Assembly: GCA_017508895.1 (NCBI GenBank) | Contig: JAFWRA010000160.1 | Location: 1 to 11,687, forward strand | DNA from: Bacteroidales bacterium | Lineage (GTDB): Bacteria > Bacteroidota > Bacteroidia > Bacteroidales > F082 | Direction: 5' to 3' | Length of the DNA: 11,687 nt | Shown: positions 1 to 6,157 of the stretch, piece by piece | How positions within the stretch are numbered: the first letter of the stretch is position 1 | Layout: every line of letters begins with the position of its first letter | The notes under the pieces: model-generated | Told to the model about the DNA's origin: nothing | What the model saw: the letters and a program-made list of their open reading frames with translations, nothing else | The model's database searches: none | Translations under genes and position numbers: made by a program

Positions 1-610
1 CATGGGATCTATGGCTTCAAGGGCTGTCATAAATGGGGTTTCTGCTTCTTTGTCCCGCCTCCCATAGATTCCAGCCCTCCCACATACCTCTGCAGGAATG
101 ACATGGGAGGCTGATCTATGCTGCTTATCGGTTGTCACAGGCCTTTGGAGCCATGTCATCCCGGCGCTCGGTTCAAACAGGCCATTGAAGCCATGTCATC
201 CCCGCGGGGGGCGGCGCGGTGGCTAGGGATCTATGGCTTCAAGGGCTGGCATAAAGAGGGTTTTTACTGCTTTGTTCCGCCTCCCATAGATTCCCTCCTT
301 CCCACATGCCTCTGCTGGAATGACATGGGAGGCTGACCTATGCTGTTTTTCGGTTGTCACGGGCCTGTGGAGCCATGTCATCCAGGCGCTCGGTTCAAAC
401 AGGTCCTTGGAGCCATGTCATCCCCGCGGGGGGCGGTGCGGTGGCTTGGGATCTATGGCTTCAAGGGCCGTCATAAAAGGGTTTTTACTGCTTTGTTCCG
501 CCTCCCATAGATTCCTCTCCAACCCACATACCTCTGCAGGAATGACATGGGAGGCTGATCTATGGGAGGCTGATCTATATATAAATGACATGGGAGGCTG
601 ACTGGGAGGC
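1..610 (+). repeat. R1 tandem repeat array, 222-bp period
   Basis: Three copies of one noncoding unit start at 4, 226 and 448 (each at GGGATCTATGGCTTCAAGGGC minus its last base), giving an exact 222-bp period twice. Landmarks in each unit are the palindrome CCCCGCGGGG (200-209, 422-431), CCATGTCAT and its complement ATGACATGG, and GCCTCCCATAGAT. The third copy breaks down after about 545 into short duplications of TGGGAGGCTGATCTA, which creates a 13-bp inverted repeat (500-512 against 558-570). The left end is cut by the window, so the array may be longer. A diverged inverted copy is at 5941-6122. Open frames cross the array only because 222 is divisible by three; nothing else suggests coding. 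Confidence 0.93.
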
Positions 611-615
611 TACCT

Positions 616-1833
616 TTATAAAATGTTAATCTTCAGCTCATTCTTCTTTGTGTCCACACCGAACTTGTATTTCCCCTTTAACGCTCTGTTCTTCTTCAGC
701 TCCTCAACCAACGAAGTCGGATAATTGAAATGCAAGGTTCTTTTCTGCAGCCCATTTGGCAACGGACACAAAGCGATCCTCCCCACAGCCGCCTCACTGG
801 GACGCTTGAGCTCCATTCCCCCCGTAAAGAAATAATGCTCCGAATCAGCACATTGTACCAGTTCCCGCGTCGTGTTGTAATGGCTGCCATGGTGCGACAC
901 CTTGATGGCATCAAACAAAATGGGAAAAGCCTGCTCCTTGTAGTGCGTCCGCAATCCAGCCACCACCACGTCAGGATTGGCATCACCCAAAACGAGCACC
1001 CTATGACCGTCTTTCTCCCACACGAACGCCAACGAGGCTTGGTTGGCCGGTGTGATCTGCTGGGTCTCGACCGGTTCGTCGGCCGCTTGCAACAATCGCT
1101 CTTCAAGCGTCGCGGCACCTGGTTTAGTCATGGGCGCTTTGCCTTTCTTCATAGTGGCTAACGCAGGGGTTCCCTTCTGCATGACATACCTGAGCAAAAT
1201 CTCATACAGGTTTTCTCTCTTGTCCCACTCACCCATGTCCTTTTCGACGTTCAACTCGTCAAACAGCACCTTGCAAAACTCTTTGTCAAGGTTTTTAATC
1301 TCTTTCATCGTGGGCGAAAGAAAAGCGATCTTGCCCCAGTCGTTCAGGTCCAACTCGGTCCCATTGAGGGTATACGGTCTCTCCCAAACCGGCTTTAGTT
1401 CGGGATTCCCCAATATGGTCGCGGCCAGTCCTTTCATCGCAGTTTTTCCACTCCTCGTCGCCCGAGAAGGAATGACGTCGTCGACGATGAGTCCGATCCT
1501 GTCCCCTATTCTCCTCAGCAGGGCCATTTGGTCGTCATTCAGCCCTTGAAGTTCATCTCCTTCATGCTCTCGTTGGTAGCTGTTGAAGATGATGCGGTTC
1601 ACCTTGACGTTGCCCGACAGCATCTGCGTGACGCCTTTGATGTGGTCGTCGTCGATATGAGTGACGATGAGAAGGTCTATCACCCCTTTCAAGGTCTCGT
1701 TGACATATTGCTTGATAGCCGGTTCGTATAAACCACAATCCACCATGATGGAGAATTGTTTCTTTTTTTCGCTGAGCAACAGGAAGATGCAATCTCCCAC
1801 ATTGGATTGAAAGGTTTTGAATGTCGTTTTCAT
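616..1833 (-). CDS. ComEC-like metallo-beta-lactamase-fold hydrolase
   Basis: This 405-residue protein has the metallo-beta-lactamase fold of ComEC/Rec2-type hydrolases. The metal motif TH-I-D-D-D-H (about residues 58-64) follows VDCGLYE and the strand VIDLLIVTH. A second cluster near 280-320 contains VLVLGDAN and KVSHHGSH, the usual GDA and SHHGS signatures. About 200 residues between them form a large family-variable insert. There is no signal peptide or membrane segment, so it should be cytosolic, unlike true ComEC. The substrate is unknown; a nucleic acid or nucleotide phosphodiester is a family-based guess. It follows the ATPase on the same strand with 46 bp between them. A longer TTG-initiated frame reaches 1875, but its extra 14 codons lie in repeat sequence shared with other intergenic sites; the ATG at 1833 opens MKTTFKTFQSNVGDCIFLL, a natural first strand for this family. 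I prefer 1833. Confidence 0.85.
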   Translation of the reverse strand: MKTTFKTFQSNVGDCIFLLLSEKKKQFSIMVDCGLYEPAIKQYVNETLKGVIDLLIVTHIDDDHIKGVTQMLSGNVKVNRIIFNSYQREHEGDELQGLNDDQMALLRRIGDRIGLIVDDVIPSRATRSGKTAMKGLAATILGNPELKPVWERPYTLNGTELDLNDWGKIAFLSPTMKEIKNLDKEFCKVLFDELNVEKDMGEWDKRENLYEILLRYVMQKGTPALATMKKGKAPMTKPGAATLEERLLQAADEPVETQQITPANQASLAFVWEKDGHRVLVLGDANPDVVVAGLRTHYKEQAFPILFDAIKVSHHGSHYNTTRELVQCADSEHYFFTGGMELKRPSEAAVGRIALCPLPNGLQKRTLHFNYPTSLVEELKKNRALKGKYKFGVDTKKNELKINIL

Positions 1834-1875
1834 ATTACCATTAATTGACCAAGGATTTTGTTTGCCTGAAGACAA
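1834..1875 (-). repeat. R3-like repeat fragment in the ATPase-hydrolase junction
   Basis: The junction contains ATTACCATTAATTGACCA (1834-1851), one base different from the core of the R3 repeats at 7927 and 10221. It is followed by GGATTTTGTTTGCCTG (1853-1868), which recurs identically at 11323-11338. These words are intergenic elsewhere in the window. This argues that the 14-codon extension of the hydrolase frame is untranslated leader made of repeat sequence. Confidence 0.6.
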
Positions 1876-1879
1876 ACTA

Positions 1880-3199
1880 TCACATTTCCTCCATCGAAAG
1901 TCCCTTGTATGAAATCTTATACCCTTTGAACTGACCTGTCGCCTGCAAGAACACTTCCGCCTTCTGTTTCAAGACTCCCAAGCTGATATCATCCATTTGG
2001 CGCTTAATCTCGTAGAAAATAGCACTATCCGTCAACTCATCTTCAGCAATCATGTCAATCTCGTTTTCACCTTTGCGGTCCCACCAGCGGCCTATACGGG
2101 TAAATTCTTCCGATTCCATGGCTACACGGTGGAAATAACGCTCCAGCATCAGACCGCTGAAAGTATTATAGTCACGCATGACTATCTCTTGCAATTTGGC
2201 ATAGTTCTCAATCTCGAGGATGTAATTATACTTGAAAACGAAACGAAACCAGAAGCTGTAGAACACATCGCCCAGCTCGTAGCGAACATTTTTGTTTCCA
2301 CTTTTTTCAAAGAGAGGCTGCCGTTTGGCAATCAGTTCATAATCGTTTTCAAGATTGGTCAGATAGCCGCCCACTTCCTTTCCTATCACATCCTCAATCT
2401 CATTGCGGGTGTTCTTGCCACGTGCGATACAGGAAAGGATGGAGAAATAGGTTCCATAATCTTTTCCAAACTCCTCTATCAGGTTGTTCTTACCCTCGTT
2501 GAGGAAGGTCGAGTTGGCACTGAGGATATAATGTATCATGGTATCCTTGTCCAGCGCACCGGCATCCACCAGCTGGTTCACGTATTTGGCTACCCCGCCA
2601 GTAAAGGTGAACATGGCCAACAGGTCCTCCTTGCTGTAGTCAGGCTTGGCATCCGCCATAATCTGCTTTAGCACTGAGGGGCGGAAGGGCTTCACCTTAA
2701 GCTCACCCGTGTTTCTCCCGTATAGTGGCTCCTTCTTGTCCTTGAATATCTTCTGCATTAGCGAGTAGATGCTGCCGCATACAATGAGATTCATACGCGA
2801 GGTCTTTTCGTACTTGTCCCAAATGTCCTGCATCTCGCTAAACACGGCCTTGTTCACTCTGAAGAAATCCTGAAATTCGTCGATCACCAGTGTGAAGCTC
2901 TGTGTCACCGACAGTTCCATCAGATAGCGGAAAATGTCGCTGAAATGCCGGCTATTGCCCAAAGTGGGGATGCCAAGTTTCTCGCCGATCTCCTCAAGAT
3001 ACGCTTCGCATAATTCCGACTCTGCCTTCCTTGCCACAAAGAAATAGACAAAGGGCTTGTCCTTGTAAGCCTCTCTTACCAATGTGGTCTTTCCGATGCG
3101 CCTTCGGCCTGTCACCACTGTAAAACGTGCAGCCTTTTTAGCTGTTTCCCTCGTCTCCCGCAAGAAGGCTATTTCTTGTTCTCTATCGTAGAATCTCAT
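1880..3199 (-). CDS. Archaeal-type AAA ATPase with C-terminal DUF234 nuclease-like domain
   Basis: The 439-residue protein opens with an AAA-family ATPase domain: Walker A GRRRIGKT (31-38), Walker B LVIDEFQ (104-110, D107/E108), and a sensor-like strand NLIVCGSI near 137-144. The motif EPLYGRNTGELKVKPF (157-172) is typical of the archaeal ATPase family (PF01637). A winged-helix-like stretch follows at about 254-297. The C-terminus (about 355-400) matches DUF234 (PF03008): E380-x-D382 and E397-x-K399 look like a PD-(D/E)xK nuclease core, probably intact. No membrane segment is seen. It is the promoter-proximal gene of a two-gene unit with the metallo-hydrolase downstream. The family is widespread in Bacteroidales, mostly of unknown role; DNA binding or cleavage is inference. 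The ATG at 3199 lies about 60 bp from a good promoter. Confidence 0.88.
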   Translation of the reverse strand: MRFYDREQEIAFLRETRETAKKAARFTVVTGRRRIGKTTLVREAYKDKPFVYFFVARKAESELCEAYLEEIGEKLGIPTLGNSRHFSDIFRYLMELSVTQSFTLVIDEFQDFFRVNKAVFSEMQDIWDKYEKTSRMNLIVCGSIYSLMQKIFKDKKEPLYGRNTGELKVKPFRPSVLKQIMADAKPDYSKEDLLAMFTFTGGVAKYVNQLVDAGALDKDTMIHYILSANSTFLNEGKNNLIEEFGKDYGTYFSILSCIARGKNTRNEIEDVIGKEVGGYLTNLENDYELIAKRQPLFEKSGNKNVRYELGDVFYSFWFRFVFKYNYILEIENYAKLQEIVMRDYNTFSGLMLERYFHRVAMESEEFTRIGRWWDRKGENEIDMIAEDELTDSAIFYEIKRQMDDISLGVLKQKAEVFLQATGQFKGYKISYKGLSMEEM

Positions 3200-3220
3200 A
3201 ATCCATGTATATTCTTATTT

Positions 3221-3253
3221 CCGAAACCGCCGTTTCCGAAACCGCCGTTTCGG
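3221..3253 (-). promoter_or_regulatory. Tandem 15-bp palindromic repeat at the ATPase transcription start
   Basis: The unit CCGAAACCGCCGTTT occurs twice back to back (3221-3235, 3236-3250) and is closed by CGG. The second unit plus CGG forms a perfect dyad CCGAAAC-CGCC-GTTTCGG (3236-3253). It lies three bases downstream of the -7 element on the minus strand, so it overlaps the expected start site and the early leader. It could be an operator for a dimeric repressor or a 5'-leader hairpin. Confidence 0.7.
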
Positions 3254-3256
3254 ATG

Positions 3257-3264
3257 CAAAAATA
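3257..3264 (-). promoter_or_regulatory. Bacteroidales -7 promoter element (TATTTTTG) for the ATPase operon
   Basis: On the minus strand the sequence reads TATTTTTG, a perfect match to the Bacteroidetes TAnnTTTG element. Its distance of about 57 bp to the ATPase ATG is suitable. No convincing -33 element is visible. Confidence 0.65.
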
Positions 3265-3317
3265 CACTTTTTTCTGACATGGTGGCTATTTTTTCATTAG
3301 CATCAACCCTCGGAACG

Positions 3318-3404
3318 TCACGATTTCCTCCGGCACATATACTCATCCAGCTTCGCCCGCACCTCTTCACAGAATGTCTTCACCGTCTTCACCATCACCT
3401 TCAT
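3318..3404 (-). CDS. Possible 28-residue small protein or gene remnant
   Basis: An ATG-initiated minus-strand frame of 28 codons ends in TGA. It begins MKVMVKTVKTFCEEV and ends YMCRRKS, is basic at both ends, and could form one amphipathic helix with two cysteines. It starts 29 bp after a TATTTTTG promoter element (3433-3440), the only reason to take it seriously. It is not recognised. It could also be the broken amino-terminal end of a lost gene. It lies upstream of, and reads toward, the ATPase operon. Confidence 0.33.
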   Translation of the reverse strand: MKVMVKTVKTFCEEVRAKLDEYMCRRKS

Positions 3405-3432
3405 TCTTTTACCGCCGTAAATTTTACGACCA

Positions 3433-3440
3433 CAAAAATA
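3433..3440 (-). promoter_or_regulatory. -7 promoter element (TATTTTTG) upstream of the 28-codon ORF
   Basis: The minus strand reads TATTTTTG, identical to the element at 3257-3264, and 28 bp later comes the ATG of the small ORF at 3404. It may also be a second upstream promoter for the ATPase-hydrolase pair. Confidence 0.5.
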
Positions 3441-3702
3441 CACAATATTTCTAGAAAATTTGAGGTGTCATAAAAATAATACTATTCACCCATTCTCTAC
3501 TCTAAACTTTAAACTAAACCCCACACTTCCCTCTTCTGATCCCCATACTATTTTGGATTCAGATATGGGTCAAAAAAAGTTGAGATATGGGTCTTAACCT
3601 TAAGTGCATATCCCCGCTCCCGTTTCAAGCCAAATTTTTCCCGTTTCAGACGGTATTGTTGGATTTCTTATTTTTCGCCACATAAAGCCCAGAAAAAATG
3701 GT
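3441..3702 (+). promoter_or_regulatory. Intergenic control region with two phased direct-repeat pairs
   Basis: This gene-free stretch between divergent units has two pairs of short direct repeats. AGATATGGGTC is at 3561-3571 and 3583-3593, a 22-bp step. TCCCGTTTCA is at 3618-3627 and 3639-3648, a 21-bp step. Both steps are about two helical turns, so each pair would present the same face of the DNA. They lie 55-140 bp upstream of the -7 element of the gene at 3738. The arrangement is typical of activator or repressor sites, but no regulator can be named. Confidence 0.5.
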
Positions 3703-3710
3703 TAAATTTG
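3703..3710 (+). promoter_or_regulatory. -7 promoter element (TAAATTTG) for the gene at 3738
   Basis: TAAATTTG fits TAnnTTTG and lies 27 bp before the ATG at 3738. It also shows that an alternative ATG at 3699-3708 in the same frame region would lie at or before the transcription start, which decides for the ATG at 3738. Confidence 0.65.
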
Positions 3711-3737
3711 CGCGCAAAACCTAAAAAACATTATATT

Positions 3738-4880
3738 ATGAAAACAAATCCGCCTTTTCACCTAGAAAACCAGCTCAAGTTCCTGAAAACCAATCTCGAA
3801 CAAGGAGCTGCACTGTTCACTACCGACGAAGGCCGCGACGCCTACTACAGAAGCCTCTTGATCGAGATTAATCAAATCATCCTCATCATGAGGGAATACC
3901 TTAACCTTATTCATGACAACCTCCAACTTTTTCCCACCCATTCGTTCTACAAAACCAACTTCGAACTTGAAAACAATGCCTTATTGGAGTGGGAGACCCA
4001 ACACCGTGAAGATCCTTTCTGCCCTCCCGAAATCTTCACCGCCCTCGACACCCTGCGCCATTTGCTTCAAAAGGCCAACAACGACATTGACAGCCCCACC
4101 TTCGAACAGATGCTGCTGATTTACCAGTTACGCTGGAACAACTTCTGCAACCGCAAGTGGCCCGACATGAAAGGCAAAGTGGAAACCCAAATCATCGCTT
4201 GCCTGCCCTCAGAACCTGGTGCACGTCAACAGGCACTCCACAACCATATCGAGAAAGTGCTTGCCGACCTCAACAACCACCCGCTCGGACAAAAACTTGC
4301 TGCACAAGGCATCACCTTCGACGAGTATTGCCATAATGGACAACTCGTCAATACCGTCGTCGCCCCCAACCTCTTCAACTGCCGCAAGAAGTTGGGAAAC
4401 AACAACAAGGTCTATGAGTTCTTCGCCCATTTCATGACCTACAACATGCTTCTCGAAGAACTCGACAAAATCCAACTCGACCACACCTTCGAGGTACAAC
4501 AGGAACTGGACAACTGGTATCTTGCCTTGGCCGACAAACTCAAAGATGATGTCAAGCCAGACTATGCACCACGCTTCGACGACCTCATCGTGGAACTCTG
4601 TCACCATCCCGAACTCTACGAATGCCTCAAAAAGAGCACCCTTCGCGCTCCCTTTAACCTCAAACTGGTCTATAACCTCTTCGGCATCATGATCGGCGAG
4701 AAGGTGTTCAAGACCAATGCCATCGACCCGCTGCGCAGTAAGCTCACCACCAACAAAACCAACCCCTATTTTACTTACAACAAATACCACGACTTCGACA
4801 GTTCCTATTCCGAACTGAACGAACACCTGCTGCATATCGCCACCGGCATCATCGCCATCTGGAAGGAGTTGACCCCATGA
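3738..4880 (+). CDS. Unrecognised 380-residue cytosolic protein
   Basis: I do not recognise this protein. It starts MKTNPPFHLENQLKFL; an in-frame ATG ten codons upstream falls inside the promoter element and is rejected. The A/T-rich leader ending ATTATATTATG is typical of the phylum. The protein seems almost entirely alpha-helical, rich in Leu, Asn, His and aromatic residues, with no signal peptide, membrane segment, Walker motif or metal-binding cluster. Paired acidic/basic patches and heptad-like leucines around 15-65 and 90-115 suggest helical packing rather than enzyme loops. Its C-terminal third (from about residue 300) contains LVYNLFGIMIGEKVF, the most conserved-looking segment. It is transcribed divergently from the ATPase-hydrolase pair and alone, since a TGATAA array and a new promoter follow. 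It may be a lineage-restricted gene; a link to the divergent pair is unproven. Confidence 0.8.
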   Translation: MKTNPPFHLENQLKFLKTNLEQGAALFTTDEGRDAYYRSLLIEINQIILIMREYLNLIHDNLQLFPTHSFYKTNFELENNALLEWETQHREDPFCPPEIFTALDTLRHLLQKANNDIDSPTFEQMLLIYQLRWNNFCNRKWPDMKGKVETQIIACLPSEPGARQQALHNHIEKVLADLNNHPLGQKLAAQGITFDEYCHNGQLVNTVVAPNLFNCRKKLGNNNKVYEFFAHFMTYNMLLEELDKIQLDHTFEVQQELDNWYLALADKLKDDVKPDYAPRFDDLIVELCHHPELYECLKKSTLRAPFNLKLVYNLFGIMIGEKVFKTNAIDPLRSKLTTNKTNPYFTYNKYHDFDSSYSELNEHLLHIATGIIAIWKELTP

Positions 4881-4899
4881 TGCCAGTGATTATTTCGCT

Positions 4900-4945
4900 T
4901 GATAATCTTTGATAATGGGTGATAAAGACTGATAAAGCTTTATCA
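4900..4945 (+). promoter_or_regulatory. Five TGATAA sites at exact 10-bp spacing
   Basis: TGATAA begins at 4900, 4910, 4920 and 4930, and its complement TTATCA begins at 4940. The last two form a perfect 16-bp palindrome TGATAAAGCTTTATCA (4930-4945), followed by a T-rich stretch. The exact 10-bp step puts all sites on one face of the helix. It may be a cooperative protein-binding site for the promoter at 5011-5040, or iteron-like. A role of the palindrome as a weak terminator for the upstream gene is possible. Confidence 0.65.
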
Positions 4946-5010
4946 TCCATTTTTTATTTTTCTGTCAAACAACACATTACATTTTTTTGAATCATTATTC
5001 CTGAAAACAC

Positions 5011-5040
5011 TTGCGCCCAATAATTGTTATAGTAATTTTG
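5011..5040 (+). promoter_or_regulatory. Bacteroidales promoter (TTG, 19 bp, TAATTTTG)
   Basis: TAATTTTG (5033-5040) fits TAnnTTTG, and TTG at 5011-5013 lies 19 bp upstream, the usual spacing to the -33 element. The ATG of the DUF3127-like gene is 56 bp downstream. The leader includes the small palindrome TCTCGAGA (5051-5058). Confidence 0.7.
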
Positions 5041-5096
5041 CCGCATCGAGTCTCGAGAATCGACGTCCTGGATACCAAATTTCAATTCAAATCACA

Positions 5097-5390
5097 ATGA
5101 AACAATTAATCAAAGGCGTCATCAAGGACGCCACGCAAGTGAAACAGTTTGAGAAGAAGAACGGCCAGACCAACGTGAAATGTGTGCTTCACATCGTGGC
5201 CATCGACGACGAGCCCTATCCCCAAGAGCTGGCAGTGTCAGTCAGCGGCGACCTCACCCTCTATGCTGCCGCCGTGGGCAGCCCTGTGGCTGTCGAATAC
5301 ATCGTGCGCGTGTTTCCTTTCGAGAAAAAAGGCAAGACGATGTACGGCAACGACGTCTACGCCACCGCCATCCAACCGTGGCAGCCATGA
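5097..5390 (+). CDS. Small DUF3127-like (OB-fold-like) protein
   Basis: The 97-residue protein is mostly beta strand: KGVIKDATQVKQFEKKNGQTNVKCVLHI, then PQELAVSVSGDLTLYAAAVGSPVAVEYIVRVFPF, then GKTMYGNDVYATAIQPW. The order (opening strand, charged turn, strand, SxSGDLT, VGxxVxVEY, YGN-x-VYATxI) resembles the DUF3127 family (PF11325), which looks like a nucleic-acid-binding OB fold. This is a pattern match, not a search result. It is the first gene after a strong promoter. Its TGA overlaps the next gene's start as ATGA, so the two are probably co-translated. It has no signal peptide and is noticeably GC-richer than the preceding gene. Confidence 0.7.
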   Translation: MKQLIKGVIKDATQVKQFEKKNGQTNVKCVLHIVAIDDEPYPQELAVSVSGDLTLYAAAVGSPVAVEYIVRVFPFEKKGKTMYGNDVYATAIQPWQP

Positions 5391-5938
5391 AGAAACGGGT
5401 GCCCACGCTCGTGCTCACACGCGTGCAGTTCTATGAGGACTGCACCGTGGGGCGGCTGAGCGACAAGGATGGCCGGCTACTGTGCATGACCTTAGAGCCA
5501 CGTTGGCGTCAACCCGAGAAAAAGATAAGGAGAAAGTCATGCATTGCGGCAGGGGTCTACCATGTGGCCTACGGCTATGACAGAGAACTGAAATACCAAT
5601 GCTGGCTCTTGTGGGGAAAGCCGCTGAAGACCAAGATCCGCCTCTGTTTCCTCGCCAAAGGTGGCTCGGTGGCGGCCCACACACAGGGCGACATCCTCCT
5701 GGGCTACCTCAGCCCCGACGGTGATGAGGAACGCGCCTTTGAAGGTCAACTCTACCGCCCTGTGGAGGCCTTCGAACGCCTCCTCGCCTACTACGCCAGC
5801 CTGCGTGCCAACCACGATGACTTGCGCATGCGGGTGGAGCCCACCACGGGCCCGGTGACGCTCCTCCCCGCCGTGAAGGCTCCCGACCTCCCTATTGTCA
5901 TGGCTCATGTTGAGGATTACATCCTGCAGACACTGTAG
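5387..5938 (+). CDS. DUF5675 family protein
   Basis: The 183-residue protein carries the DUF5675 (PF18925) pattern: LVLTRVQFYEDCTVGRL (8-24), CMTLEPRW (33-40), KSCIAAGVYHV (49-59), and near 100 AAHTQGDILLGY in the place of the family's iHxGN...GCillG segment, so the canonical His-x-Gly-Asn is altered. A C-terminal extension of about 50 residues goes beyond the usual domain. DUF5675 proteins are of unknown function and in Bacteroidetes are often seen near phage-like or cell-wall genes, which fits the amidase 1.3 kb downstream. The start is fixed by the ATGA overlap with the DUF3127-like gene; a longer frame reaching back to 5180 lies within that gene. The R1 repeat begins within a few bases of the stop codon. 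Confidence 0.75.
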   Translation: MKKRVPTLVLTRVQFYEDCTVGRLSDKDGRLLCMTLEPRWRQPEKKIRRKSCIAAGVYHVAYGYDRELKYQCWLLWGKPLKTKIRLCFLAKGGSVAAHTQGDILLGYLSPDGDEERAFEGQLYRPVEAFERLLAYYASLRANHDDLRMRVEPTTGPVTLLPAVKAPDLPIVMAHVEDYILQTL

Positions 5939-5940
5939 TC

Positions 5941-6122
5941 AGCTGCCCATGTCATTCCAGCAGAGGCATGTGGGTGAGAGAGGAAATGCTTTGCATTCGA
6001 CGTAGTCAATCTATGGGAGGCGGGACAAAGAAGATGAATCCTTACTGGACGGCTTCAAAAGCCATAGATCCCATGCCACCGCACCGTCCCCCGCGGGGAT
6101 GACATGGCTTTCGAAGCCTGTA
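5941..6122 (-). repeat. Inverted, diverged copy of repeat R1 with an inserted R2 segment
   Basis: Read on the minus strand this segment follows the R1 unit in order: GCCATGTCATCCCCGCGGGG, GGGATCTATGGCTT, TTGTCCCGCCTCCCATAG, CCCACATGCCTCTGC and GGAATGACATGGG. Between CCCATAGATT and the CCCACATG segment it carries about 24 extra bases, GACTACGTCGAATGCAAAGC and its continuation, absent from the three left copies but nearly identical to part of R2 (11235-11256). It fills most of the gap between the DUF5675 and HU genes. No clear -7 promoter element is seen for the HU gene here. Confidence 0.88.
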
Positions 6123-6157
6123 AGTACTGGAAACTAAACCATTAAAACTTTACAAAA

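Noticed and set aside
118..601. Plus-strand open frames across the R1 array as a repeat protein
   Set aside because: The frames follow from the 222-bp period being divisible by three. They shift frame between copies, have odd composition, and no promoter or homologous motif is visible.
1..610. CRISPR array
   Set aside because: The 222-bp period with near-continuous similarity between copies has no short repeat with unique spacers, and no cas gene is present.
1997..2671. 224-codon plus-strand frame opposite the ATPase
   Set aside because: It is antisense to a gene with clear Walker and DUF234 motifs.
4209..4835. 208-codon minus-strand frame with V/E-rich translation
   Set aside because: It is antisense to the well-supported gene at 3738-4880. 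Its Val/Glu/Phe-rich composition is the usual product of the complementary strand of a coding region.
4930..4960. Strong Rho-independent terminator after the unknown gene
   Set aside because: The palindrome is A/T-rich and has no loop outside the stem, so the hairpin would be weak. The phased TGATAA sites explain the sequence better, although some terminator function cannot be excluded.
5537..5908. 123-codon minus-strand frame inside the DUF5675 gene
   Set aside because: It is a shadow of the GC-rich coding region, and the plus-strand product has a recognisable domain.
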